Assembly: GCF_900109115.1 (NCBI RefSeq)
Contig: NZ_FNYV01000001.1
Location: 186,001-250,000 of the forward strand
DNA: 64,000 bases
From: Micromonospora phaseoli
GTDB lineage: Bacteria; Actinomycetota; Actinomycetes; Mycobacteriales; Micromonosporaceae
Direction of reading: 5' to 3'
Position 1 is the stretch's first letter, and each line of letters opens with the position of its first letter. The notes below the pieces were generated by a model, which was given only the letters and a program-made list of their open reading frames with translations, had not been told where the DNA came from and ran no database searches. Below are positions 18,834 to 27,869 of this stretch, piece by piece. Position numbers and translations under genes: made by a program.

Positions 18834-19838
18834 TCAAGCTCGGGGGTGGGCCTGCCGGTAGGCCGCCCGGAGCCGTTCGACCGAGACGTGGGTGTAGACC
18901 TGCGTGCTGGCCAGCGAGGAGTGCCCCAGCAACTCCTGCACCACCCGCAGATCCGCGCCACCTTCGAGCAGGTGGGTGGCGGCCGAGTGGCGCAGCGCGT
19001 GCGGGCTGGTCCTGGGCAGGCCCGCCGCCTCGGCGTATCCGCCGACGATCCGGCGAGCGGTCGTCGGGTGTAACCGGCCGCCCCGGGCGCCGAGCAGCAG
19101 CGCATCGCGGGACTCGGGAACCGCCAGCACCGGCCGCCCGTGCCGCAGCCACCCGTCGAGGGCCCGCTGGGCGGGCAGCCCGTACGGCACCGCCCGCTCC
19201 TTCCCACCCTTGCCATATACGCGGATCACGCGTCGGTCCTGGTCGAGGTCGGCCAGGTCGAGCCCGCACGCCTCGCTGACCCGTACTCCCGTGCCGTAGA
19301 GCAGTTCGAGCAGCACCCGGTCCCGTAGCAGCACCGCTGTACCGCCGGGGTCGGTCGGATCGGCGGCGGGGGTTGCTGTGGTGGCGGCCTCGGCAGCCGG
19401 TGTCTCGACGAGCCGTGCCGCCTGGTCGGCGCGCAGCACCGTGGGCAGCGTTCGCTGCGGCCGAGGGCTGGCCAGCGTGGCAGCGACGTCGGTGGTTAGC
19501 AGTCCACCCCGGTGCGCCCAGGCGCTGAAGGTGCGGGCCGCCGCTGCCCGCCGCGCCAGCGTGGTGCGGGCCGCGCCCATCGTCCGCTGCCGGGCCAACC
19601 AGCTGCGCACCGTGTCGAGGCTCAGCTCGGCCACCTCGGTGCAGCCCATCCGCCGGGCATGATCCAACAAGGAGACGAGATCGGCGACGTATGCCCGCAC
19701 GGTGTGCCCGGATCGGCCGCGAACCGAGGCGAGGTGGTCGGCGAACTCGTCCACCACGTCTCGCAGCGGCTCCGGTAGCGTCGCGTGCACGGCCCGCGTG
19801 CCGCGGGTGTCCCGATCTTCCGCGCCGGTCCTCCGCAC
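18834..19838 (-). CDS. xerC: Tyrosine recombinase XerC
   Basis: Site-specific recombinase resolving chromosome dimers, probably with a XerD partner elsewhere. 334 residues: an N-terminal SAM-like core-binding domain (about 25-115), then the catalytic domain. Catalytic residues: Arg in YGTGVRVSEACGL, Lys in YGKGGKERAVP, HxxR in SPHALRHSAATHLL, His in LLGHSSLAST and nucleophile Tyr in TQVYTHV. It is 9 bp after dprA on the minus strand; the yraN-comM-dprA-xerC order is conserved in actinobacteria, so this is the housekeeping enzyme and not a mobile-element integrase. Confidence 0.93.
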   Translation of the reverse strand: MRRTGAEDRDTRGTRAVHATLPEPLRDVVDEFADHLASVRGRSGHTVRAYVADLVSLLDHARRMGCTEVAELSLDTVRSWLARQRTMGAARTTLARRAAAARTFSAWAHRGGLLTTDVAATLASPRPQRTLPTVLRADQAARLVETPAAEAATTATPAADPTDPGGTAVLLRDRVLLELLYGTGVRVSEACGLDLADLDQDRRVIRVYGKGGKERAVPYGLPAQRALDGWLRHGRPVLAVPESRDALLLGARGGRLHPTTARRIVGGYAEAAGLPRTSPHALRHSAATHLLEGGADLRVVQELLGHSSLASTQVYTHVSVERLRAAYRQAHPRA

Positions 19839-19847
19839 TGATCCACC

Positions 19848-21023
19848 CTACGGCCGGTTCTTCGGCACGACCAGCGCATAGCCGTCGTCGCGGCGTACCA
19901 CCAGGGCCAGCTCTTCCAGCATGGACAGTTTGCGAAGCACCGTGCGGACAGGCAGGCCGGCCCGCGCGGCGAGGGCGTCCACGCCGACCCGGCCGCGTCG
20001 CGGCATCGCCTCAACGATCGACCCCGCCTCGTCGTCGAGCAGGTCGGTGGGCCGGTCTGGCCCGCGTGGCACCGGCGCCAACTCGCCGATCCGGCCCACC
20101 TCCTCCAGCACCTGGGCGAGGCCGGTCACCAGCCGTGCCTTCGGCTCCTCCCGCAGCAACTCGTGAGCACCCACCGACATCGCCGAGGTGACCGGGCCCG
20201 GCACCACCATCGCCGGCCGGTGCAGGGCGATGGCCCGCCGGGTGGTCTGGGTCGCGCCGCTGCGGGCCGCCGCCTCCACCAGCACCGTGCCCCGGGTACC
20301 CGCCGCGATCACCCGGTTGCGAATGAGGAAGCGCGGGCGTAGCGGCTCGGCGCCCGGCGGCCACTCGCTCACCAGCAGACCGGTGTCGGCGATCCGGTCG
20401 AACAGTGCCGCGTTGCCCATCGGATAGCTGCGGTCGACGCCGCAGGCGAGCACCGCGACGGTCAGCCCGCCGGCGGTGAGCGCACCCCGATGCGCGGCGG
20501 CGTCGATACCGAACGCGCCGCCGGAGACGACCGTCCAGTCCCGGTCGGCCAGGCCATAGCCCAGCTCGGTGGCGATGTGAGTGCCGTACGGGGTGGCCGC
20601 GCGCGCACCGATCACCGCCACGGACCGGTCCAGCGCCTCGGCCAGTGGCCACTGCCCGCGTACCCAGAAGCAGAGCGGTGGCGCGGTCTCCCGGTCGACC
20701 CGGCGGCGGACGTCGCGCAGGTGCAGCGTGCGTAGATGCTCCACCGTCGTGGGCCACTCGTCATCGCCGGGGATGACGACCCGTACACCGAGTCGGTCCG
20801 CGCGTCCGAGGGCCTCGGCGGCGACCGCCCGGGCGTCACCGGCCCGGCTGCGGGCCGCCACCGTGTCGCGCAGCTGTTCCTGCGGTGCCCCGCCGTCCAG
20901 CAGCAGGTCCAGCGCGGCCACCGCGCCGAGCTCGTCGACGAGCCGGTGCACCGACCGGGTGCCCGGCTCGGCCACCCAGGTCAACGCCACCCGCGCCAGG
21001 GTCAACTCCTCATGCGTGTTCAC
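19848..21023 (-). CDS. dprA: DNA-processing protein DprA
   Basis: Single-stranded-DNA-binding, RecA-loading protein named for natural transformation. 391 residues from the GTG at 21023, which overlaps the comM stop (GTGA). The Rossmann core has AVIGARAATPYG, VVSGGAFGIDAAAHRGAL and a long GTRGTVLVEAAARSGATQTT stretch. An N-terminal SAM-like region precedes it and a C-terminal winged-helix (LPVRTVLRKLSMLEE) follows. Widespread in bacteria not known to be competent, so a role in recombination is likelier than uptake; no com uptake genes are in this window. Confidence 0.94.
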   Translation of the reverse strand: MNTHEELTLARVALTWVAEPGTRSVHRLVDELGAVAALDLLLDGGAPQEQLRDTVAARSRAGDARAVAAEALGRADRLGVRVVIPGDDEWPTTVEHLRTLHLRDVRRRVDRETAPPLCFWVRGQWPLAEALDRSVAVIGARAATPYGTHIATELGYGLADRDWTVVSGGAFGIDAAAHRGALTAGGLTVAVLACGVDRSYPMGNAALFDRIADTGLLVSEWPPGAEPLRPRFLIRNRVIAAGTRGTVLVEAAARSGATQTTRRAIALHRPAMVVPGPVTSAMSVGAHELLREEPKARLVTGLAQVLEEVGRIGELAPVPRGPDRPTDLLDDEAGSIVEAMPRRGRVGVDALAARAGLPVRTVLRKLSMLEELALVVRRDDGYALVVPKNRP

Positions 21024-22537
21024 GTACCCTCTCCCGTCCTGAGCGCGATGGCCTCGCCGACGTCTTCCTTCTCCGGCCGCGCCCGCCCGTCCAGGTCGGC
21101 GATCGTCCAGGCGAGCCGGATGACGCGGTCGAAGCCGCGCGCGGAGAGCGACCCGGAGTCGAGCCGGGCCCGCAGCTCGGCGGTGTCCCGGCCCGGCAGC
21201 CGCCACGGCAGCCGGCGCAGATCCGGGCCGGGAATCTCGGCGTTGAGCCGCCGACCCAGCTCCGCCCAGCGCCGGGCCGCCGCCTGCCGGGCCGCGACCA
21301 CCCGCCCGGCGACCAGCGCGGACGACTCGTGAGTCGTCGTTTCCATCAGCTCGGCGGCCCGCATCGGTTGCAGTCGCACCCGCAGGTCGATCCGGTCGAG
21401 TAGCGGACCGGAAAGCCGACCGAGATAGCGGCGGCGGGCCAGTGGGGGGCACTCGCAGCGATCGTCACCGGCCGGGTTCGCGCACGGGCACGGATTGGCC
21501 GCGAGCACCAGCTGCGCGCCGGCCGGATATTCGGCGGCACCCCGGCTGCGGCTCAACAGGACCCGTCCGCGCTCCAGCGGCTGGCGCAGCGCCTCGAGCG
21601 CCGCCTTGCTGAACTCCGGTGCCTCGTCGAGGAAGAGCACCCCACGGTGGGCCAGTGAGATCGCCCCCGGCCGGGCCAGCCCTGATCCGCCGCCGACGAT
21701 GGAGGAGACGGTGGCGGTGTGGTGCGGGGCCTGGAACGGCGGCCGGCGGATCAACCGGCCTCCCGCCGGCAACAGCCCGGCGATCGAGTGCAGTGCGGTC
21801 ACCTCCAGCGCGGCGTCGTCCTCCAACTGCGGCAGGATCGACGGCAGGCGCTCGGCGAGCATGGTCTTGCCGGCTCCCGGTGGCCCGATCAGTGCCAGGT
21901 GGTGCCCACCGGCGGCGGCGAGCTCCAGGGCCCGCCGTCCGACGCCCTGCCCGGCCACCTCGGCGAGGTCGGGTCCGGTGACGGCCGGGGGTGGGTCGTC
22001 GGCCGGCGGCTCGATCAGCGGGGCACCGTCACGGACGAAGGCGACCAGCCGGTGCAGGGTGTCCACGCCTCGTACCAGCACGCCGGGCACGACCGCCGCC
22101 TCGGCCGCGTTGCCGGCTGGGACGATCACCCGCCGGACGCCGGCCTGCGCCGCCGCGGCGACCATCGGTAGCACACCCCGGACCGGTCGCACCGCGCCGT
22201 CCAGGCCCAGCTCACCCAGGACGGCCACGCCGTCCAACGGCAGCAGCGGCAGTTCGCCGGAGCCGCCGAGCAGCGCCACCGCGATCGCCAGGTCGAACGC
22301 CGAGCCAAACTTGGGCAGGGTCGCCGGGAGCAGGTTGAGAGTGATCCGTCGGTTGGGCCACCGCTGGCCGGAGTTGACCACCGCAGCGCGGACCCGGTCC
22401 CGTGCCTCGTGCAGCGCGGTGTCGGGCAAGCCGGAGATGACCACCGCCGGTAGGCCGGGTGCGAGATCGGCCTCCACCTCCACCAGATGGCCGGTCACCC
22501 CGACCAGGCCCACGCAGAGCACCCGGGCGTAGCTCAT
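21020..22537 (-). CDS. comM: ComM/YifB family Mg-chelatase-like AAA ATPase
   Basis: Hexameric helicase-like AAA+ protein promoting branch migration during integration of foreign ssDNA (shown for ComM of Vibrio). 505 residues. N-terminal Lon-substrate-like domain (GLPDTALHEARDRVRAAV), AAA core with Walker A IGPPGAGKTMLAERL and Walker B HRGVLFLDEAPEF, and a C-terminal domain. A four-Cys element CPCANP...CECPPL (about 355-375) is the usual zinc-like insertion of this family. The ATG at 22537 overlaps the yraN stop (ATGA). Confidence 0.94.
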   Translation of the reverse strand: MSYARVLCVGLVGVTGHLVEVEADLAPGLPAVVISGLPDTALHEARDRVRAAVVNSGQRWPNRRITLNLLPATLPKFGSAFDLAIAVALLGGSGELPLLPLDGVAVLGELGLDGAVRPVRGVLPMVAAAAQAGVRRVIVPAGNAAEAAVVPGVLVRGVDTLHRLVAFVRDGAPLIEPPADDPPPAVTGPDLAEVAGQGVGRRALELAAAGGHHLALIGPPGAGKTMLAERLPSILPQLEDDAALEVTALHSIAGLLPAGGRLIRRPPFQAPHHTATVSSIVGGGSGLARPGAISLAHRGVLFLDEAPEFSKAALEALRQPLERGRVLLSRSRGAAEYPAGAQLVLAANPCPCANPAGDDRCECPPLARRRYLGRLSGPLLDRIDLRVRLQPMRAAELMETTTHESSALVAGRVVAARQAAARRWAELGRRLNAEIPGPDLRRLPWRLPGRDTAELRARLDSGSLSARGFDRVIRLAWTIADLDGRARPEKEDVGEAIALRTGEGT

Positions 22538-22908
22538 CAGAACGCGTCCTTGACGTGCTCGACGTGGGCCCGGCCGAGGCGCGGCAGCAGCACCGAGACG
22601 ATGTCGAAGCGAAGCTCGTCGGCGGTGGTGCCGGTGGCCGCCAGCCACGCGGCGGCGAGACGCCGCAGCCGGCGTGCCTTGCGTGGCACCACGGCCTCGG
22701 CGGGGGTGCCGAAGGTCGCGCTTCGACGCGTCTTCACCTCGCAGAAGGCGAGCACCGGCCCGTCCCAGGCGATGATGTCGATCTCACCCGAAGGGCAGCG
22801 CCAGTTCCGGGCCACCGGGCGCATCCCCGCCTCGATCAGGTGCCGTACGGCGCAGCGCTCCCCGTACCCGCCGACCGCCTGGTTCCGCTTGGTCATGACC
22901 GGCACCAT
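22537..22908 (-). CDS. yraN: YraN/UPF0102 predicted endonuclease
   Basis: 123-residue (or 119 from the ATG at 22896) protein of the UPF0102 family, restriction-endonuclease-like fold with a GEIDIIAWDG (Asp) and AFCEVKTRR (ExK) active-site pattern. Role unclear; nearly always next to comM/dprA. It heads this reverse-strand run. The divergent 175-bp region toward the plus-strand membrane protein gene contains two DnaA-box-like repeats. Confidence 0.9.
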   Translation of the reverse strand: MVPVMTKRNQAVGGYGERCAVRHLIEAGMRPVARNWRCPSGEIDIIAWDGPVLAFCEVKTRRSATFGTPAEAVVPRKARRLRRLAAAWLAATGTTADELRFDIVSVLLPRLGRAHVEHVKDAF

Positions 22909-22950
22909 GCCCCCGTACGCGGTGCTGCGGCGACCCCGTCCGGGGCGGCC

Positions 22951-22976
22951 TGTGGACGGCCGGGGGCTGTGGACGG
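22951..22976 (-). promoter_or_regulatory. Two DnaA-box-like nonamers (reverse)
   Basis: TGTGGACGG occurs at 22951-22959 and 22968-22976; read on the minus strand both are CCGTCCACA, within the actinobacterial DnaA-box consensus (Y-Y-G-TCCACA). Same orientation, 8 bp apart, in the divergent region upstream of yraN. They could instead be chance CTGTGGACGG direct repeats. Confidence 0.35.
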
Positions 22977-23083
22977 ACGGACGATCATGCCCCTGATGTG
23001 CTACGGGCCCGTACTGCCCGCAGCGAACTTCCTGGCTGGTCGGCGGGGGCCTCGGATGGCGTACGACCGGCTGGTCGAATACG

Positions 23084-23965
23084 GTGCCGGACGTGGACGG
23101 ACGACGCAGCTTTGCCGACGACCAGGAGTCGCGCTGGTTCCCGGGGGAACGCGACCGTGGCTCCGCCGACCCGGAGCGGCACGGCCCCGCGGAGGCGCGG
23201 TACCGCGACGACGAGTCGCGGCTGGCGCCGGAGCAGCGGGGCGACGACGACCGGTACGGTCCACCGCGCCGCTTCGGCCTGACGGATCCGCTCGGGGATG
23301 CCGGGCCGGAGACCGAGCGCTACCGAGCGTCACGCTCCCGCCGGGCGGAGCTGGCCGACCCGGAGGTCTCCGGTGAGCTGCCGGCCGATCGTCCGGGCTG
23401 GCGGGCCGCCCGGGAGACGAGCCCGGTCAGCGGCGGAGCGGCGGTGTCGAGCGACCCGACCCGTGCCGTCCCGTTGGCCGGGTATCCGATCGTCGAGGCC
23501 CGACGCGGATCGGAGGGCCCCGGCCCGCTGGAGCAGCCGACCGGGCCGATGCCGCCGGTGACCCCCCGGGGTGACCTGCCGGCGGGCGAGGCCACGTATC
23601 CGGTCGGCGGCGAGACCGGGTACCAGGCGGCCGGCGTGCAGCCGGGTCTGCCGGTCGGCGACGGCGTCTACCGTACGCGGCGGCCGGTGCTCGCCGTGCT
23701 GTTCGCCGTACTGGTAGTGATCTTCGAGCTGCCAGCCCTGCAGGTCCTGCTGCACGGGGTCACCGCGGACCCGGTGTCGGCCGGCGACGTGCTGGCGGGC
23801 ACGTTCCTGGTCTGCGGCCTGCCGATCTTCGCGGCCGGTCTCTACGGACTGCGGACCACCGGATTATCGCTGGCTGACGGCGCAAGGGGCTGGCTGCGGC
23901 CACCGACGGCCTACCTGACCGTCGGACTGGCGCTCTTCGCTGTCGCCGCGCTGGCCGTCGGCTGA
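23084..23965 (+). CDS. Hypothetical membrane protein with long charged N-terminus
   Basis: 293 residues, not recognised. The first ~200 residues are rich in Arg, Asp, Glu, Gly and Pro and look disordered (for example [20 protein letters not shown]). Three hydrophobic segments follow: [41 protein letters not shown] and [18 protein letters not shown]. This architecture (cytoplasmic disordered tail plus a small C-terminal TM bundle) is common among actinobacterial hypothetical proteins. GTG start. It precedes a palindromic repeat and rpsB, and is divergent from yraN. Confidence 0.7.
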   Translation: MPDVDGRRSFADDQESRWFPGERDRGSADPERHGPAEARYRDDESRLAPEQRGDDDRYGPPRRFGLTDPLGDAGPETERYRASRSRRAELADPEVSGELPADRPGWRAARETSPVSGGAAVSSDPTRAVPLAGYPIVEARRGSEGPGPLEQPTGPMPPVTPRGDLPAGEATYPVGGETGYQAAGVQPGLPVGDGVYRTRRPVLAVLFAVLVVIFELPALQVLLHGVTADPVSAGDVLAGTFLVCGLPIFAAGLYGLRTTGLSLADGARGWLRPPTAYLTVGLALFAVAALAVG

Positions 23966-23990
23966 GCCGGCGCGCTGCCACGGCCCCCGG

Positions 23991-24048
23991 GTGTTAATAA
24001 GGGGCCCTTCCTCTACGTGAGGCGTTAAGAAGGGCCCCCTCCTTACAC
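23991..24048 (-). repeat. ~58-bp GGGGCCC palindromic repeat, copy 3
   Basis: Reads GTGTTAATAAGGGGCCC on the plus strand and ends CCTCCTTACAC; its reverse complement aligns along its full length with copy 2, so it is inverted relative to copies 1, 2 and 6. It lies 26 bp after a stop codon and about 30 bp before the probable rpsB promoter. Confidence 0.85.
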
Positions 24049-24076
24049 CCAAACGTCAGGTGGTGGGGAGGGCGCG

Positions 24077-24260
24077 TACACTGGTCGACTGGCGACCGCC
24101 TTGTGCGGTCGACCTCGCGTGCCCTCCTCACGAGTCGTCGTGAGGCGGCGGCTTCCCTGGTCCCGATCTTGATCGGGCTCATCATGGCCGACGACCGGGC
24201 ACCAGGCCGCCCGGCCGCCGGCCGGGCGGGACAAACCAGGGATCGCAAGGAGTACCAACC
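24077..24260 (+). promoter_or_regulatory. rpsB promoter (-10) and structured leader
   Basis: TACACT at 24077-24082 is a good -10 hexamer, without a clear -35. The ~170-nt leader that follows can form four successive hairpins: GACCGC/GCGGTC (24094-24110), CCTCACGA/TCGTGAGG (24126-24145), CCCGATC/GATCGGG (24162-24177) and CCGCCCGGC/GCCGGGCGG (24207-24229). The last is followed by AAGGAG before the rpsB ATG. A role in S2 autoregulation is inference. Confidence 0.45.
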
Positions 24261-25175
24261 ATGGCCGTCGTGACCATGCGCCAGTTGCTAGAGAGCGGTG
24301 TTCACTTCGGGCACCAGACCCGGCGCTGGAACCCGAAGATGAAGCGCTTCATCATGACCGAGCGCAACGGCATCTACATCATCGACCTGCGCCAGACCCT
24401 CGACTACATCGAGAAGGCGTTCGAGTTCGTGCGCAACACGGTGTCCGAGGGCGGCAGCATCCTCTTCGTCGGCACCAAGAAGCAGGCTCAGGAGGCGATC
24501 GCCGAGCAGGCGACGCGGGTCGGTCAGCCGTACGTCAACCACCGCTGGCTCGGTGGCATGCTGACCAACTTCCAGACCGTGTACAAGCGGCTGCAGCGGA
24601 TGAAGGAGCTGGAGGCGCTCGGTGACCTCAGCGGCACCGCTGCCGGTTACACCAAGAAGGAGACCCTGCAGCTCTCCCGCGAGAAGATCAAGCTGACCCG
24701 TACCCTGGGCGGCCTGCGGGACATGCAGAAGCTCCCGGCCGCGATCTGGGTGGTCGACACCAAGAAGGAGCACATCGCCGTCGACGAGGCCCGCAAGCTG
24801 GGCATCCCGGTGATCGCCGTGCTCGACACCAACTGCGACCCGGACGAGGTCGACTTCCCGATCCCGGGCAACGACGACGCGATCCGTTCGGCGGAGCTGT
24901 TGACCAGGGTCGTGGCCGCCGCCGTCGCCGACGGCCTGATCGCCCGCTCCGGCCGTCGCCGGGGTGGCGACGAGAAGCCGGAGGCGGGCGTCGCCACCGA
25001 CGAGCCGCTGACCGAGTGGGAGCGTGAGCTGCTCGAGGAGCCGAAGAAGGCCGACGAGCAGCAGCCGGCGGCCGAGCAGGCCACCGCGCAGCCGACGGCC
25101 GAGCCGACCACCGAGCAGCAGCCGGCCGCTGAGCAGCCGGCCGCCGAGCAGCCGGCAGTCGTCTCCGGTCAGTGA
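24261..25175 (+). CDS. rpsB: Ribosomal protein S2
   Basis: Small-subunit protein needed for S1 binding and translation initiation. ATG at 24261 after AAGGAG. The conserved core ([43 protein letters not shown]) spans about 1-240. The last ~60 residues form an acidic, Gln/Ala/Pro-rich low-complexity tail (AEQPAAEQP) common in actinobacterial S2. 304 residues in total. Followed by a strong hairpin and then tsf. Confidence 0.97.
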   Translation: MAVVTMRQLLESGVHFGHQTRRWNPKMKRFIMTERNGIYIIDLRQTLDYIEKAFEFVRNTVSEGGSILFVGTKKQAQEAIAEQATRVGQPYVNHRWLGGMLTNFQTVYKRLQRMKELEALGDLSGTAAGYTKKETLQLSREKIKLTRTLGGLRDMQKLPAAIWVVDTKKEHIAVDEARKLGIPVIAVLDTNCDPDEVDFPIPGNDDAIRSAELLTRVVAAAVADGLIARSGRRRGGDEKPEAGVATDEPLTEWERELLEEPKKADEQQPAAEQATAQPTAEPTTEQQPAAEQPAAEQPAVVSGQ

Positions 25176-25180
25176 CCGCG

Positions 25181-25226
25181 CCGCCGTCCGGCCACCGTTG
25201 GTTCCGCTGATGGTGGCCGGCGGCGG
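25181..25226 (+). terminator. Hairpin between rpsB and tsf
   Basis: CCGCCGTCCGGCCACC and GGTGGCCGGCGGCGG pair over 15 bp with one bulged T and a 15-nt loop, starting 5 bp after the rpsB stop. No T-tract. It may partly terminate or stabilise the rpsB transcript. Confidence 0.55.
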
Positions 25227-25308
25227 ATAGACCGGGCACGAACCTCTCGGAACCGGGTAACCGTCACCCAGACCATTCCACCGCAGTCTCAACACCGAAG
25301 AGAGAGCC

Positions 25309-26136
25309 ATGTCCCAGATCACCGCCGCGGACGTCAAGAAGCTCCGCGACCTGACCGGCGCCGGCATGATGGACAGCAAGAAGGCCCTGACCGAGGCCGA
25401 GGGCGACTTCGACAAGGCCGTCGAGATCCTGCGCGTCAAGGGCGCCAAGGACGTCGGCAAGCGGGCCGGGCGGACCGCCGCGAACGGTCTGATCGCGCAC
25501 TCCGGCAAGGCGCTGCTCGAGCTCAACTGCGAGACCGACTTCGTCGCCAAGAACGACAGCTTCATCGCGCTCGCGCAGCAGCTGGTCGAGCACGGCGAGC
25601 GCTCCGGCGTGAGCAACGCCGAGGAGCTGCTGGCCAGTGAGATGGACGGTCGTACCGTGGCCGACCTGATTCAGGAGCAGTCCGCCAAGATCGGCGAGAA
25701 GCTGGTCCTCAACCGGTTCGCCAAGCTCGACGGCACCGTCGCGGTCTACCTGCACCGCAAGGCCCAGGATCTGCCGCCGGCGGTCGGCGTGCTGGTGCAG
25801 TACGCCGGCAAGAGCGACGAGGCGGGCGACGCCGACGCGCGTGGCGCGGCCATGCAGATCGCCGCGATGCGTCCGCAGTACCTCACCCGCGAGGAGGTGC
25901 CGGCCGAGGTCGTCGAGTCCGAGCGGCGCATCGCCGAGCAGACCGCCCGCGAGGAGAACAAGCCCGAGGCCGCCCTGCCGAAGATCGTCGAGGGGCGGGT
26001 CAACTCCTTCTTCAAGGACTTCGTCCTGCTGGAGCAGTCGTCGGTCACCGACAACAAGAAGACGGTGAAGCAGGTGCTGGCCGAGGCCGGCGTCGAGGTC
26101 ACCGGCTTCGTGCGGTTCGAGGTCGGCCAGGCCTGA
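25309..26136 (+). CDS. tsf: Elongation factor Ts
   Basis: Nucleotide exchange factor for EF-Tu. 275 residues from the ATG at 25309. N-terminal UBA-like domain with [16 protein letters not shown], then the EF-Tu contact core ([14 protein letters not shown]) and the C-terminal module ending [12 protein letters not shown]. The order rpsB-tsf-pyrH-frr is the standard bacterial cluster. Followed by a large bulged hairpin before pyrH. Confidence 0.97.
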   Translation: MSQITAADVKKLRDLTGAGMMDSKKALTEAEGDFDKAVEILRVKGAKDVGKRAGRTAANGLIAHSGKALLELNCETDFVAKNDSFIALAQQLVEHGERSGVSNAEELLASEMDGRTVADLIQEQSAKIGEKLVLNRFAKLDGTVAVYLHRKAQDLPPAVGVLVQYAGKSDEAGDADARGAAMQIAAMRPQYLTREEVPAEVVESERRIAEQTAREENKPEAALPKIVEGRVNSFFKDFVLLEQSSVTDNKKTVKQVLAEAGVEVTGFVRFEVGQA

Positions 26137-26178
26137 GTCGGCCGGGCGCGCCGCGCCCGTGGGCTGAGCAACGACAAG

Positions 26179-26224
26179 ACGAGGAGGCCGCCGGTGTACG
26201 CGACAGACACCGCGGCCTCCTCGT
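26179..26224 (+). terminator. Hairpin between tsf and pyrH
   Basis: ACGAGGAGGCCGCCGGTGT and ACACCGCGGCCTCCTCGT pair over 18 bp with one bulged base and a 9-nt loop. It begins 43 bp after tsf. Not followed by T residues. Its presence argues against starting pyrH at the in-frame codon 26194 inside the stem. Confidence 0.6.
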
Positions 26225-26286
26225 CCCATAAGGTCGCAACGGCAGGCACGCGCACCCGGGCGCGCCAGTGGGGGAAGGACGGGCGG

Positions 26287-27054
26287 ATGACGCAGGTTGT
26301 GAGTGACCGGACGCTGGCGGCGGACGATCCGACGGCACCACCGCCCGGCCGGGCCCGGCGGGTGGTGCTGAAGCTTTCCGGCGAGGTGTTCGGTGGCGGC
26401 GCGATCGGCGTCGACCCGGATGTCGTGCAGGCCATCGCCCGACAGATCGCCACCGTGGTGCGTCGGGGTGTGCAGGTGTCCGTGGTGGTCGGTGGCGGCA
26501 ACTTCTTCCGGGGCGCGGAGTTGCAGAAGCGGGGCATGGACCGGGCCCGGGCGGACTACATGGGCATGCTCGGCACCGTGATGAACTGCCTCGCCCTCCA
26601 GGACTTCCTGGAGAAGGAGGGCATCGAGACCCGGGTGCAGAGCGCCATCACGATGGCCCAGGTCGCCGAGCCCTACATTCCGCTGCGGGCGATCCGACAC
26701 CTGGAGAAGGGTCGCGTGGTCATCTTCGGCGCCGGCGCGGGGATGCCGTACTTCTCCACCGACACGGTGGCGGCCCAGCGTGCGCTGGAGATCCACGCGG
26801 ACGTGGTGCTGATGAGCAAGAACGGGGTGGACGGCGTCTACACGGCCGATCCCCGGGTCGACCCGACCGCCAGCAAGTTCGACTCGATCACCTTCTCCGA
26901 GGTGCTGCGCCGCAACCTCCGGGTCGCCGACGCGGCCGCCTTCAGTCTGTGCATGGAGAACGGCCTGCCGATGCTGGTCTTCGGCGCGCAGGGCGACGAC
27001 ACCATCGTCCGGGCGGTCGGCGGCGAGAAGATCGGCACGCTGATCACCACCTGA
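26287..27054 (+). CDS. pyrH: UMP kinase
   Basis: Hexameric bacterial UMP kinase, first committed kinase to UDP/UTP and CTP. 255 residues from the ATG at 26287 (MTQVVSDRT), preceded by GGAAGGACGGG. Core motifs: [31 protein letters not shown], the [17 protein letters not shown] acceptor loop and [12 protein letters not shown]. The N-terminal ~20 residues before the core are species-specific. Part of the rpsB-tsf-pyrH-frr cluster. Confidence 0.96.
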   Translation: MTQVVSDRTLAADDPTAPPPGRARRVVLKLSGEVFGGGAIGVDPDVVQAIARQIATVVRRGVQVSVVVGGGNFFRGAELQKRGMDRARADYMGMLGTVMNCLALQDFLEKEGIETRVQSAITMAQVAEPYIPLRAIRHLEKGRVVIFGAGAGMPYFSTDTVAAQRALEIHADVVLMSKNGVDGVYTADPRVDPTASKFDSITFSEVLRRNLRVADAAAFSLCMENGLPMLVFGAQGDDTIVRAVGGEKIGTLITT

Positions 27055-27134
27055 GCCGACCGCCGACGGCGATCTCAGCGGCCCCGGTGACCCGACAAGC
27101 CCACGACGAGTACAAGAAGGAGGCGAGGAGAGCG

Positions 27135-27692
27135 GTGATCGACGATACCCTCCTCGAGGCCGAGGAGAAGATGGAGCGTGCGGTCGAGCACGCCAAGGAG
27201 GAGTTCGGTGCCATCCGCACCGGGCGTGCCACTCCGGCCATGTTTTCCAAGATCATTATTGACTACTACGGCAGCCCGACGCCGCTGACCCAGATGGCGT
27301 CGGTGGGTGTTCCCGAGCCTCGGATGGCCATCATCAAGCCGTACGACAACTCGCAGATCAACGCCATGGAGAAGGCGATCCGCGACTCGGATCTCGGGGT
27401 CAACCCGAACAACGAGGGTAACCAGCTGCGCATCGTGCTCCCGCAGATGACCGAGGAGCGCCGCCGCGAGATGATCAAGGTTGCCCGGCACAAGGGCGAG
27501 GAGGCGAAGGTCGCCATCCGCAACGTCCGGCGCAGGGGCAAGGAAGAGCTGGACCGGCTGGTAAAGGACGGCGAGGTCGGCGAGGACGAGGGCCGTCGCG
27601 CGGAGAAGGAGCTGGACGACGTGACCCAGCGCTACGTGGCGCACGTCGACGAGTTGGTCAAGCACAAGGAAGCCGAACTCCTGGAAGTCTGA
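27135..27692 (+). CDS. frr: Ribosome recycling factor
   Basis: With EF-G splits post-termination ribosomes. 185 residues from the GTG at 27135, preceded by [39 protein letters not shown] (the hallmark) and the long C-terminal helix ([16 protein letters not shown]) are all present. 80 bp after pyrH. Confidence 0.96.
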   Translation: MIDDTLLEAEEKMERAVEHAKEEFGAIRTGRATPAMFSKIIIDYYGSPTPLTQMASVGVPEPRMAIIKPYDNSQINAMEKAIRDSDLGVNPNNEGNQLRIVLPQMTEERRREMIKVARHKGEEAKVAIRNVRRRGKEELDRLVKDGEVGEDEGRRAEKELDDVTQRYVAHVDELVKHKEAELLEV

Positions 27693-27728
27693 CGCGCTAC
27701 CCACCCTGTCGCAGTCCCGCCCCCGCCG

Positions 27729-27792
27729 CGTTGACCATGAAGTTGTTGCCGCCGTCGTCCGGCGTGCCGTGGCGACAACCTCATGATCAACG
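27729..27792. repeat. Long-arm intergenic hairpin (GTTGACCATGAAG type)
   Basis: Arms of 22 nt (27729-27750 and 27771-27792) pair at 19 of 22 positions; outer sequence CGTTGACCATGAAGTT. Located 36 bp after the frr stop. Related in design, and in its GTTGA-TCAAC termini, to the hairpins at 7522 and 51499. It occupies part of the 323-bp gap between frr and cdsA. The remainder holds a 16-bp direct repeat and a TAGGCT -10-like box (27839-27844). Confidence 0.75.
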
Positions 27793-27869
27793 AGGTGGGG
27801 GTGGGTACTGGTGCGTCCTGCCGGACGGGTGGGTGCAGTAGGCTCGGCACGATTCTCGGCGACCCGGCA

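Noticed and set aside
18834..19838. Tyrosine recombinase as marker of an integrated element
   Set aside because: The dprA-comM-yraN context and the complete XerC pattern indicate the housekeeping dimer-resolution enzyme; no attachment-site repeats or phage genes were seen.
20000..22908. Evidence of a natural competence locus
   Set aside because: dprA, comM and yraN are widespread in non-competent bacteria, and no comEA, comEC or pilus genes are in the window.
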